Shown here: piece by piece, positions 43,212 to 51,605 of the stretch
Position numbering within the stretch: the first letter of the stretch is position 1
How the letters are laid out: every line of letters begins with the position of its first letter
NCBI RefSeq assembly: GCF_001005295.1
Contig: NZ_LBMK01000002.1
Span: 62,001 to 126,000 of the forward strand
Origin: Streptomyces yangpuensis
Lineage (GTDB): Bacteria > Actinomycetota > Actinomycetes > Streptomycetales > Streptomycetaceae
Direction of reading: 5' to 3'
Length of the DNA: 64,000 nt
Notes under the pieces: generated by a model
The model's input: only the letters and a program-made list of their open reading frames with translations
Database searches by the model: none
What the model was told of the DNA's origin: nothing
Translations under genes and position numbers: made by a program

Positions 43212-44878
43212 CGGTAGCCCTTCGGAGGACGGATGACGACCCGGCCCCGGTGCTCGTTCGGGGCGGCCTTGTCCCTGGGCCGCAGCGGCGTCCACACCAC
43301 CCACTGCACCAGCGGCTCCTCGATCGCGCCGACACCGGGGATGGTCTTGCCGGCGTAGGCATCGACGTGCGACCGCTGCCACTTGGCCAGGGGAATGCGC
43401 ACGCGTTCGTATCCGGCGCTGTCCGCCAGCGGATCGAGGATCTCGGAGACGCCGTCGCGCCACCGCGCCCACCAGCTGTCCGGGGCGGCGGGTCGCTTGT
43501 GCATCAGCCCGCCGAGAACCATGTCGAGCGAGTGGGCCGCCCCGAGTCGGCTGTCGGCCGACCACTCGCCCTCGCCCGCCACGGCCGAGGCCGCGCCCTC
43601 CAGTGTGCTGTGCAGGCGCTGCTGGTAGCTCATCCGTACCATCTGCGAATCCAGGCCGGCCGGCCTGGATTCGGGGAACACGGCCACCTGGAGTTCGGGG
43701 TCCAGGTCCACCAGGCGGAGCGCCTGATCGGCCCGTACGGCCCACGCCAGCCGAGGATCCGCGGCTGGCAGCTCCATCACGGCCTCGGGCGAGATGCCGA
43801 GCCTCTCGTGGATCTCCCAGGGGACGGATCTGGCGGCCATCCGCGGAGCGGGAAGGGCGAGCCGTACCCGCTGGGCGACGTAGAGGCCCTGCGGCAGCCC
43901 GGGAACGATCACGTTCGGATCCGACGCTTCCTCGGCGGGGACGGGGAGCCCGGCGGCCGCGGCGACTTCGCGAGCCTGTGCGCGCCATTCGTCGCAGGGG
44001 TGGGTGGGCAGCCGGAGCAGGGCCATGTGCACGCGCTGCCAGGTGGCCGCGATGCGTTCGGCGGCGGTGGCCGCAGGGCGGACGGCGGCGGACTGCGTTG
44101 TGGGGGGCAGGAAGCGGATCTGCTCGGCGAGGAGCTTCCTTTCGAGAGCGCCGAGGGCGTCGGCGAAGCCGGCCAGCGGGTCGGGGGCGGGCTCGGCCCC
44201 GGCCCCGGCATCGGCCCCAGCCCCGGCATCGGGGCCGCCGTCCTTGGAGGGTGACGGCTCGTCGCCGGTCCGGCCCGTCGCGGAGGAGCCCGCCGGGTGG
44301 TCCGGCCCCGACGCGTCGGCCGCCGTGCCGGTTCGGTCCTCACCGGTCGCGTCCGTGCCGGTCCCGTCCGCGGCGTCGCCGTCGGGCGCCACCTGTGCCG
44401 GGGCGACCTGACCGTCGTCGGGCGGCGACTGCGTTGCGGATGCGGGCCCGTCTCCCGAGGCGTCCGCCCCGAGCGGGGCCGGCTCCGGCCTGGCGTGCTC
44501 CTGGCCGCTGCGGTCCACTTCGCCGTGGTCCTGCTCGTCGTGGTCCTGTGCGCTGCGGTCCCGGTCCCCGAGGTTCCGGTCCCCGTGGTCCCGGTCCGCG
44601 GGCTCCCCCGGCGCCGCCCCAGCACCCGCCGCCCACAGGCCGCGCTCCAGCGAGGCCCTCGCCGAGTCGAAGCGGTCGTAGACCTCCGCCGGGTCGTTCG
44701 CGTACGGCTCGAGGTGGCGGCCCACCCATCGCAGCTCGTCCCAGCACCGGCTCAGCGCGTCGAGCACCACCTCACGGCACTCCGACGGGGTGCCGAGCAC
44801 CTCGGCCGCCGCCTCCGCGAACTCGCCCAGGCACACGGTGAGCGCGTCGGCCCGTACGCCATCGTCCGTGCCGCTCAT
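43208..44878 (-). CDS. Unknown protein with long acidic disordered linker, GTPase/Hsp70 operon
   Basis: A 556-residue protein. The first 80 residues are helical (TVCLGEFAEAAAEVL, EVVLDALSRCWDELRWVGRH). Residues about 85-235 are disordered, rich in Asp, Gly, His and Glu (DRDHGDRNLGDRDRSAQDHD is typical). The C-terminal half (about 240-556) is folded, with PWEIHERLGISPEAVMELPA, LRLVDLDPELQVAVFPES and a final beta-rich VQWVVWTPLRPRDKAAP. No catalytic motif was recognised. ATG 44878 shares one base with the TGA of the upstream Hsp70/SrfB-like gene and the stop overlaps the next ATG by 4 nt. An adaptor role between the large ATPase and downstream proteins is inference from position. Confidence 0.7.
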   Translation of the reverse strand: MSGTDDGVRADALTVCLGEFAEAAAEVLGTPSECREVVLDALSRCWDELRWVGRHLEPYANDPAEVYDRFDSARASLERGLWAAGAGAAPGEPADRDHGDRNLGDRDRSAQDHDEQDHGEVDRSGQEHARPEPAPLGADASGDGPASATQSPPDDGQVAPAQVAPDGDAADGTGTDATGEDRTGTAADASGPDHPAGSSATGRTGDEPSPSKDGGPDAGAGADAGAGAEPAPDPLAGFADALGALERKLLAEQIRFLPPTTQSAAVRPAATAAERIAATWQRVHMALLRLPTHPCDEWRAQAREVAAAAGLPVPAEEASDPNVIVPGLPQGLYVAQRVRLALPAPRMAARSVPWEIHERLGISPEAVMELPAADPRLAWAVRADQALRLVDLDPELQVAVFPESRPAGLDSQMVRMSYQQRLHSTLEGAASAVAGEGEWSADSRLGAAHSLDMVLGGLMHKRPAAPDSWWARWRDGVSEILDPLADSAGYERVRIPLAKWQRSHVDAYAGKTIPGVGAIEEPLVQWVVWTPLRPRDKAAPNEHRGRVVIRPPKGYR

Positions 44879-47800
44879 CAGTGCCTCCCGCTGTTCGGGT
44901 CCCAGTGGTGGTTGAAGTCGCCGACCGGCGGATCCATCCGCCGCCCCAGCACCCGCCCGGGATACCGCTGCACCTCGCGCAGCGTCTCGGCGGGCACGTA
45001 CGGCACCACGCCGCGGTGCACCCGCAGCCGGCCCCGGGCGTCGAGGGTGGCGTGGTGCCGGCCCTGCTGCGCGGCGCTCAGCCGGCCCAGGAACACCGGG
45101 TCGCCGTCGTCCCGCTCCAGGTAGAACTCGTACGTGTAGGTGTGGTTGGCCTCCAGCGGCGGGACAGGGATCGCCGCGACCCGGCCCGGCAGTGCGAGTT
45201 CGTCGGCGTCGGCGGTCTCGTGGAAGGATTCCGGCAGATAGCCGGCGGCCGCCGGTTGCAGGCCGTCGCGGCCGGTGGGGCCGGCCGGCTCCGTCGCCGG
45301 GAACACCTCGGTCAACTGCCGTACGCCGTTGCGGTCCACGCCCGTCGCGACGCAGATCCGGCCGGGCACCGAGCACCCCGGCAGGTCGGGGTCGAAGGAC
45401 AGGCCGGGCACGAGTCCGTCGAGTTCCAGCCCCAGCCCGCCCACCAGCAGATGGGCCGGGCCGTTGCACAGCAGGATCGACGCGACCAGCCGGTGGTCCA
45501 TCTCGATCTGGTAGTTGACCCCGCGGCCGCGGCCGCTCGGCGGGCGCCACACCGATTCGAGCGGAGTGAAGTTCTCCGCCCTCGCCGTGAGCGCGAGATC
45601 GAAGACGCCCCACTGGATGGAATCGCCGGATCCGATGTCGCGGTGCAGCTCGACGACGCGGCTCAGCGGGTTCCATCCGGTCCGCACGCCAAGCCGGCCC
45701 GAGGAGTCCAGCTCGATGAACGGATCGCCCGCCCACAGCAGCGGATTGACCCGCCCCATCTGCCCGACCGGCCCGAAGTGGCAGGGCAGACTGGAGAAGA
45801 GGCCCTGGAGCCTGATGTCCAGATCGCTCATCCGGATGGAACCGCCGGTGCGTCCGCCCGTGTCGCGCGTGCGGTCGATCTGCCCGGACCGGTTGCGGAT
45901 CGAGTGCGCCCACGCGGCGCCGAGGGAGGTGGCCTGCTTGGCGAACTCCCGCTCGACGGACAGTTCCGTGGCCTCGTGCCAGCCCAGCCCCGTCCTGCCG
46001 TCCGACTCGTCCTGGCGCAGCGCCGAGACGACCTGCTCCTGGAGCTGTTCCAGGGCGCTGGTGCGTCCCGACAGTACCACCTGGTCGAGCACCGGCTCCG
46101 GCAGCGGGTCCAGCCCCTGCTCCGCGCGCTGCGTGTTCTCCTCGTGGATCCGCCGGAACGAGCCGCGCACCAGATCCGCGCCCAGTTTCGCCGCCCGCCG
46201 CAGCACGGGCCGCATCAGTTTGCGGAACTCGCCCGCGTCGAGGGTGAGGGGACCGCTCACCGTGCCCAGGGTGTGCGGCGCGGCTCGCAGGATCGCGTCG
46301 ACGTCCTCGTGCTTGAGGACGGCTTCCACGGCTCCCGCCTCGCCCAGTTCCCGCTTCTTGCGCTCGGCGAGCCGCCACAGCAGCCGGAAGCGGGTGTAGC
46401 GGGCCTCCCGTTCGGCCGGGTCGCCGACCCCCGCCCAGTCCGTGGGCAGGCAGTCGGACAGGATCTGCCGGATGTCGTCGGAGACGATGGTGTCCAGCTG
46501 GTCCGCGGCCTGTTCGGCGACGGCCTCGGCGAGCGCGCGCCGCTCCACCCGCGGACCGGCGCCCACCGCCGGATCGGCCCCGTCCTGCGGGTCGCCGTCC
46601 TCCCGGCCGGGGGAGCGCAGTGCGTCCACGAGCCGGGCCTTGATCCAGTACAGCACCTGGAGCGTCAGCAGGTCCCCGCCCAGCCGTTCGTGGCCCGTCG
46701 AACCGAGCAGTTCGGGCTCCAGCCGGTAGCTGCGGCCCGCGACGAACTCCTGCTCCTCGGTCAGCTCGGGGGTCTGGTCGACCAGCGTCAGCCGCAGCAG
46801 CGCGATATCGGTGGTGCCGCCGCCGATGTCGATCACCAGCATGATGCGGTGCCAGGTCGGCGGAGCGTCCCCGACCCGGCGGCACCGCGCCCGCAGGGCC
46901 TCCAGCCCCGCGTTGAGGTCGTCGGTCAGGTCCCGCATCAGGAAGTACAGCCCGGCGGCCAGGCCCTCGTCGTAGTCCATGACGGTCATCGGGCCGCCCA
47001 GAGCACGGCTGACCAGCACCTTCAGCCGCTCCTTGACCTCGGGCAGGATCGTGGTCGGATACGTCACCACGACGGTGGGCACCCGGCTGACCGTGCCCAG
47101 CATCCCATTGTACGTGGCCTCCTCGGCGCCCTCCACCAGCAGCAGGTACATGTGCTGCGCGAGGTGGTCGGCGGACAGGTCGCTGCCCGCCACCGGCTCG
47201 GGCTTGAGCTGCAGAGCGGCCCGCTTGATGCCCGTCAGGCCGTGGGTGTCGTCTCCGCACAGCTCGAAGCGCCGCGCCTTCGGGTCCTCGGGCACCACCG
47301 CGCCGGGATACTCCACCTCCAGCATCGCGCTGGCCGGGGCGTGGGTGCGCCGGCCGGTGCCGTCCGGGTACTCGACCGGCTGGATCCCGTGCCGTTCCAG
47401 CGGCGGGGTGCCGATCACCGTCGCGTAGCCGGCGTGCAGCCGCCGGTTGAGCCACCGCCGCAGCTCCGGTCCGGCCTGCTGGCGGATGCTCTCCACGCGC
47501 AGCATCAGCGCGTCGGCGGCCGCGGGCTCCGCCACCCGTGCCAGTACCGTGCTCCCCGTCGTCCCGGTGTCCTCCTCGCGCGGCAGCGTGACGGTACCGG
47601 CGAGCAGCGCCTTCACCTCCTCGCGCCAGGCGGGCGGCGCGTCGGCGGGCGGCCCCAGCAGGTCCGCCAGCATCGCGGACAGGGAGGCCGACTGCGCCCG
47701 GTCCACCAGCCGCTGCTTGACCTTCTTCTCGTCGTGCAGGGTCGCCGTCGACGCGGTCGTACCGAAGTCCACGACGACGAACTCGTGCTGATGGCTGGTG

Positions 47801-48345
47801 CCCGCCAGGTCGCGCAGCTGGAGGTGGTCGTCCTCCTCCTGCGCCTGCGGGACCGGGCCGGGCCGTTCGCCGGGCGGGGCGAACTCCAGCATGACCGCCC
47901 CGTGCGCCGTCTCGGCACCCTGAGAGCCGGCGTAGTCCACGCTCCAGTAGACGTCCAGCCGCAGGGGCTCGCCGTCCGGGGTGACCGCCGGCCCCGTTTC
48001 GGGATGCACCAGGGATGTCGGCAGCAGAGCCTCGGACGACAGGGTCCGCGGCCCGTCCACGGTGATCGGGGCGAACTCCTGCGGCACCCAGCAGGCCTGG
48101 AGCGCATAGGCCAGCTGGGCGGGGATCAGACTCCCGCTCTCGGCCCGTACCTCGATCCGGGCGGGCAGGTGGACGGTGACGACCGCGGGGCCGCCGACCT
48201 CCTCGTCCTGTTCCAGGACCACCTCGGGCAGTGGGATGCCGTCCGGGCCCGCGTACAGACGGAAGTGCTTGCGCCCCAGCGCGACCACGCCGGAGGCGGC
48301 GCCGGTGTGCGGGGCACAGAAGGAGATGTTCAGTGCGGCGCTCAT
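44878..48345 (-). CDS. Giant Hsp70/actin-fold ATPase, SrfB-like
   Basis: A 1155-residue protein. An N-terminal beta domain (about residues 1-180) precedes an actin/Hsp70-type ATPase: phosphate-1 motif EFVVVDFGTTASTATL (about 190-205), phosphate-2 motif VIDIGGGTTDIALL (about 500-513), connecting segment MDYDEGLAAGLYFLM, and an adenosine-like motif VVLSGRTSALEQLQ (about 755). Helical insertions between these motifs make it far larger than DnaK. The C-terminal 300 residues are beta-rich. Size and order resemble SrfB, the protein encoded beside the dynamin-like SrfC in enterobacterial srfABC loci; here too a dynamin-like gene lies directly upstream (1-nt gap). The client and partner are unknown. 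Confidence 0.78.
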   Translation of the reverse strand: MSAALNISFCAPHTGAASGVVALGRKHFRLYAGPDGIPLPEVVLEQDEEVGGPAVVTVHLPARIEVRAESGSLIPAQLAYALQACWVPQEFAPITVDGPRTLSSEALLPTSLVHPETGPAVTPDGEPLRLDVYWSVDYAGSQGAETAHGAVMLEFAPPGERPGPVPQAQEEDDHLQLRDLAGTSHQHEFVVVDFGTTASTATLHDEKKVKQRLVDRAQSASLSAMLADLLGPPADAPPAWREEVKALLAGTVTLPREEDTGTTGSTVLARVAEPAAADALMLRVESIRQQAGPELRRWLNRRLHAGYATVIGTPPLERHGIQPVEYPDGTGRRTHAPASAMLEVEYPGAVVPEDPKARRFELCGDDTHGLTGIKRAALQLKPEPVAGSDLSADHLAQHMYLLLVEGAEEATYNGMLGTVSRVPTVVVTYPTTILPEVKERLKVLVSRALGGPMTVMDYDEGLAAGLYFLMRDLTDDLNAGLEALRARCRRVGDAPPTWHRIMLVIDIGGGTTDIALLRLTLVDQTPELTEEQEFVAGRSYRLEPELLGSTGHERLGGDLLTLQVLYWIKARLVDALRSPGREDGDPQDGADPAVGAGPRVERRALAEAVAEQAADQLDTIVSDDIRQILSDCLPTDWAGVGDPAEREARYTRFRLLWRLAERKKRELGEAGAVEAVLKHEDVDAILRAAPHTLGTVSGPLTLDAGEFRKLMRPVLRRAAKLGADLVRGSFRRIHEENTQRAEQGLDPLPEPVLDQVVLSGRTSALEQLQEQVVSALRQDESDGRTGLGWHEATELSVEREFAKQATSLGAAWAHSIRNRSGQIDRTRDTGGRTGGSIRMSDLDIRLQGLFSSLPCHFGPVGQMGRVNPLLWAGDPFIELDSSGRLGVRTGWNPLSRVVELHRDIGSGDSIQWGVFDLALTARAENFTPLESVWRPPSGRGRGVNYQIEMDHRLVASILLCNGPAHLLVGGLGLELDGLVPGLSFDPDLPGCSVPGRICVATGVDRNGVRQLTEVFPATEPAGPTGRDGLQPAAAGYLPESFHETADADELALPGRVAAIPVPPLEANHTYTYEFYLERDDGDPVFLGRLSAAQQGRHHATLDARGRLRVHRGVVPYVPAETLREVQRYPGRVLGRRMDPPVGDFNHHWDPNSGRH

Positions 48346-48346
48346 G

Positions 48347-50986
48347 TCAGTCGGTGCTCCAGGCTCGGATGAGGACGTCGATGGGCTGATCGGGCTCGGA
48401 GTCCTCCGCGCCGTCGTGGGCCGCGGAGGCGGACGGGAAGGAAGGGCGCGGTGGCCGTACCTCCGTCTCCGTGGGCAGGTACTCGTTCGCCTTCGTGTAC
48501 AGGGCGACGAGGTCCTTCTCGATCCGGGCGAGGGCGCGCCCCAGGTACTCGGTGACCAGCCGGGCGGCCGCGTCCGCCGTGTTCTGGCGCAGCTGCACCA
48601 CCGACCGCGGATGCCGCTCGCGTTCCTCGGACTGCGGGTCGAGCAGCGGCATCCGGTGGTGCCACGGCAGGGCGTGCGGGGACCGGGCCGGGAACCGGGC
48701 CTCCTGCTCCTCGGCGCTGGGCCCGGGCGCGGACAGCAGCTCGGTGACCCGCTCCGTCGCCGTGACCGGATCCAGCGCCGTCCACAGGTGGTTCAGCTGA
48801 TGGTCGGCCTTCTGCGCGCTGCCGCGCAGCCGCGTGAACAACTCGGTGAGCACGGCGTCGGTGGCCTCGTCCTCCATCCAGGCACGCAGCGGCCCGAACT
48901 CCTCGCGCCAGTACGCCACCCAGTTCTCGAACCAGGCACGGAGCTGGTCGCGGCCCTCGTCCGTACGGCGCTCGATCAGCGAACGGAACTTGTCCAGGAA
49001 GGCCTCGGTGGAGTCCGCCGAGGCGCCGTCGCCGCCGCCACCGGAGCCCGCCGCGGTGCGCGCGGCCGCCGCCGCGCGTCCCGGGCGCAGGCCGATCCGG
49101 ATGCCCTGGCTGGACGGCGGCTCGCTGCGGGGCACCAGGTGGTGCCGGTCCCGCTCGGCCCGCCCCAGCAGCTCCTGCCACTCCCGCCAGTCGAACACCT
49201 CGTCGCGCACCGCCTCCGCGGTCTCGCCGCGCCGCGGCGGCCGGCCGCCCGCCTCCTGCATGTCGGGTCCGCCGTCCGGTCCGCCCGGCAGGCCGTCGGC
49301 GCGCAGCGCGTGCAGGGCCGGCAGCATGCGGTCGAGCAGCCTGCGGAACTCCGTCAGCTTCTGCGACAGTTCCCGGTACTCCTCGGTGCGGCCGCCGCCC
49401 GCGCGCCGTACGTGGCCGCGCAGCACGGCGAGTTCGCGGGTGAGCTTGTGGTGGGAGCTCTGCGCCCGCTCCAGCTTCTGGGCGACCCCGTGGCGTCGTA
49501 CGTGCTGCACGATCAGGGTGCGCAGTCGCGTGATGCCGCCGTCGTCGTCGTACGCGCGCAGCCGAGGCGTCCACGCGTTGCCCGGGTCGGCCGCCGCCAG
49601 CCGGGCCGCGATCGGCTCCCACCGCCGGGTCCCCGGCGGATCCAGGTCGTTCAGCGCCGCCCGGATCCGGTCGTGGGTCTCGGGGGAGGTCCGGGTGTAG
49701 GACAGCTTGTGCGTGCGGATGGCGTTGACCGAGGACACCGCGACGATGCCGTCCTCGCGCTGCGCCACGAACTTGTTGCCGTAGACGTGGATCCCGTTGA
49801 CCTCGGCGGCGTGGGGCAGCAGTTTCTCCAGCGGCAGCGGCCCTTCCGGGTACTGGCTGAGGGCCGGGGGCTTGGCCAGGTCGAAGGCGTTGGCGGCGAC
49901 CAGCGCGGCGCTGGCCAGCGCCTGCGGCTGCCGCCCGTCCTCGGTGAGCATGTCCCAGAACGCCGAGGCGCCCTTGGACTCCGCCCGCGAGGCGCTGAGC
50001 ACCAGCAGGATCGTGTGGACGTTCACGAGCTCGCGGCGGCTGAGGAAGGTGTCCCGCCCGTAGGACCCCGCCGCCCCGATGCCGGGGAAGTCCAGCAGCC
50101 GGACGGTGTGCTCCTCGGCGGTCAGCCCGCCGATGTCCCAGTGGTCCGGGGACAGCGTGACCGCTTGCGTCACCCGCTCGATCAGCGGGAAGGCCCGCCG
50201 CAGCGCGTCCGGCGCGGTCTTCTCCTGCTTCAGCTGTGCCATGTCGAAGGGCTGTACGTTGCGCTTGGGAGCCGTCGGCGGGGTGCGCCGGGCCGCCTCC
50301 AGCACGAGGGCCGCGCGGATCGACTCCGTCGCCACGCCGATGGGCTTGCCCAGCAGGTCCTGCTGGCCGAGCGCGGCGTCCCGGATCCGGCACAGCTCGG
50401 TGACGGCATCGCGGTGTGCCGCCGAGATCGTCTCGAAGGCGACCGGACCGGTGCCCGACGGCCACAGCCGCGGGTACCAGGCCTCGAAGGGCGCCCAGCC
50501 GCGCGGGTCGGTGACCGGGTTGTAGCCGCCGAGCATCTCGCGCGCGCCGAGCTGCGGGTGCTTGGCGTCCACGGTGGCGACGAGCTCGCCGAGGATGGCG
50601 CCCACGCAGGCGGCGAGCCGGTCCTCGTCGAGGAAGGTGATGTCGGTGGTCGAGGAGACGGTCGTCCGACTGCCCGGTGCGCCGCGCGTCAGCTCCAGCA
50701 CCGTGATGTTGCCCGTGCTGGGGGCGGCCTCGACCGGCAGCAGGTCGGGGCGGCCGAGCAGGGTGCCGAGGAGGAGGGACTTGCCGACCGAGTACTCCCC
50801 GACCACACCGATGGTGACCGGCGCGTCGAGCCGGGAGGCGAGTTCGCCGGCCAGGGCCTGGACGCGGTCCCGTGACGCGTGCGCCTCGGGTGTGTCGGGG
50901 ACGTCCTGCTCGCTGAGCATCGTCAGGGTCTGCTGGGCGAAGAGCCGGAGGTCGGCGAGGCTCAGGTTGTTCGTCGTGGAGGTCAC
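48347..50986 (-). CDS. Large dynamin-like GTPase
   Basis: An 879-residue P-loop protein. Walker A is GVVGEYSVGKSLLLGTLLG (about residues 58-76), switch motif LLDFPGIGAAGSYG (DxxG, about 285), and a G4-like VAANAFDLAK (about 355). A long helical C-terminal half with predicted coiled coils (KLERAQSSHHKLTRELAVLR, EEYRELSQKLTEFRRLLDRM) resembles dynamin-family stalks and SrfC-like proteins. GTG 50986 is chosen (GGAG about 11 nt upstream); GTG 50998 would sit on the ribosome-binding site. It follows a MotB/ZorB-like gene by 64 nt and precedes the Hsp70/SrfB-like gene by 1 nt. Nucleotide-driven assembly at the membrane is expected from the family. Confidence 0.8.
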   Translation of the reverse strand: MTSTTNNLSLADLRLFAQQTLTMLSEQDVPDTPEAHASRDRVQALAGELASRLDAPVTIGVVGEYSVGKSLLLGTLLGRPDLLPVEAAPSTGNITVLELTRGAPGSRTTVSSTTDITFLDEDRLAACVGAILGELVATVDAKHPQLGAREMLGGYNPVTDPRGWAPFEAWYPRLWPSGTGPVAFETISAAHRDAVTELCRIRDAALGQQDLLGKPIGVATESIRAALVLEAARRTPPTAPKRNVQPFDMAQLKQEKTAPDALRRAFPLIERVTQAVTLSPDHWDIGGLTAEEHTVRLLDFPGIGAAGSYGRDTFLSRRELVNVHTILLVLSASRAESKGASAFWDMLTEDGRQPQALASAALVAANAFDLAKPPALSQYPEGPLPLEKLLPHAAEVNGIHVYGNKFVAQREDGIVAVSSVNAIRTHKLSYTRTSPETHDRIRAALNDLDPPGTRRWEPIAARLAAADPGNAWTPRLRAYDDDGGITRLRTLIVQHVRRHGVAQKLERAQSSHHKLTRELAVLRGHVRRAGGGRTEEYRELSQKLTEFRRLLDRMLPALHALRADGLPGGPDGGPDMQEAGGRPPRRGETAEAVRDEVFDWREWQELLGRAERDRHHLVPRSEPPSSQGIRIGLRPGRAAAAARTAAGSGGGGDGASADSTEAFLDKFRSLIERRTDEGRDQLRAWFENWVAYWREEFGPLRAWMEDEATDAVLTELFTRLRGSAQKADHQLNHLWTALDPVTATERVTELLSAPGPSAEEQEARFPARSPHALPWHHRMPLLDPQSEERERHPRSVVQLRQNTADAAARLVTEYLGRALARIEKDLVALYTKANEYLPTETEVRPPRPSFPSASAAHDGAEDSEPDQPIDVLIRAWSTD

Positions 50987-51050
50987 AGCGATCCACACTC
51001 CGTCGAGGCTGTCGGGCCGCCCAACTGTCGGCCGCTGAAGGGGCGTCCGG

Positions 51051-51605
51051 TCAGGGCAGCAGGAAGAAGAGCTCGATCCGCGCGGTGCCGGAGGCGATGC
51101 CCGCACCGCTGTCGTGGTAGCCGCGGATGATCTTCTCCGAGTACGGGGGGAAGAACCGCGGGGCGGCCTGGGGAAGTTGTCGTGCCACCGCGGTGGCGTA
51201 CGCGTCGCTGCGCCCGTTGTCGACGGAGCCGCCGGAGCGGACGGTGCCGAACACCATCACGAAGGCCGCGGTGCGGCCCGCGTAGCGCTTGATCTCCTCG
51301 TTGACCTGCCGGGCGAGCTCGGCGGTCTCGGAGGGGCTGCCCGCGATCAGGGCGTCGGGGTCGAGGCGGATGCCGACCGAGACGGTGACCGGGTCGAGCC
51401 CGCCGGGCCGGGAGGTGTCCGAGGGGGTGGGGGAGGGGCTCCGCGACGGATCGGCCGTGGCCGTGGGTGTCGGCGTCGGGTGCGGGTCCGGGGCGGCCAC
51501 CGGCATCTCGCTGCCGAGCACCACGAGCACGATCACCAGCAGCAGGTCCGCGAACAGCCACCCGGCGAGGTAGGTGCCGGCCGGGCGTCCGGAGTCCCGG
51601 CTCAC
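51051..51605 (-). CDS. MotB/ZorB-like membrane protein with OmpA-like C terminus
   Basis: A 184-residue protein with a short cytosolic start, one membrane helix GWLFADLLLVIVLVVLG (about residues 15-31) carrying Asp20 near its beginning, a Pro/Thr/Ser-rich linker (HPTPTPTATADPSRSPSPT), and an extracytoplasmic domain (about 72-184). The W-x3-A-D-L pattern matches the ion-conducting helix of MotB, TolR and ZorB. The last third (FGTVRSGGSVDNGRSDAYAT, then GYHDSGAGIASGTARIELFF) follows the OmpA-like peptidoglycan-binding layout, although diverged. The ATG overlaps the stop of the two-TM partner by 4 nt, as zorB follows zorA. The call is by pattern only, so it is moderate. Confidence 0.6.
   Translation of the reverse strand: MSRDSGRPAGTYLAGWLFADLLLVIVLVVLGSEMPVAAPDPHPTPTPTATADPSRSPSPTPSDTSRPGGLDPVTVSVGIRLDPDALIAGSPSETAELARQVNEEIKRYAGRTAAFVMVFGTVRSGGSVDNGRSDAYATAVARQLPQAAPRFFPPYSEKIIRGYHDSGAGIASGTARIELFFLLP

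Noticed and set aside
44881..48372. An open frame of over 1100 codons antisense to the Hsp70/SrfB-like gene.
   Set aside because: It mirrors the GC-rich third-position pattern of the real gene, has Arg/Gly/Gln/His-rich composition without any motif, and the opposite strand has both ATPase phosphate motifs.
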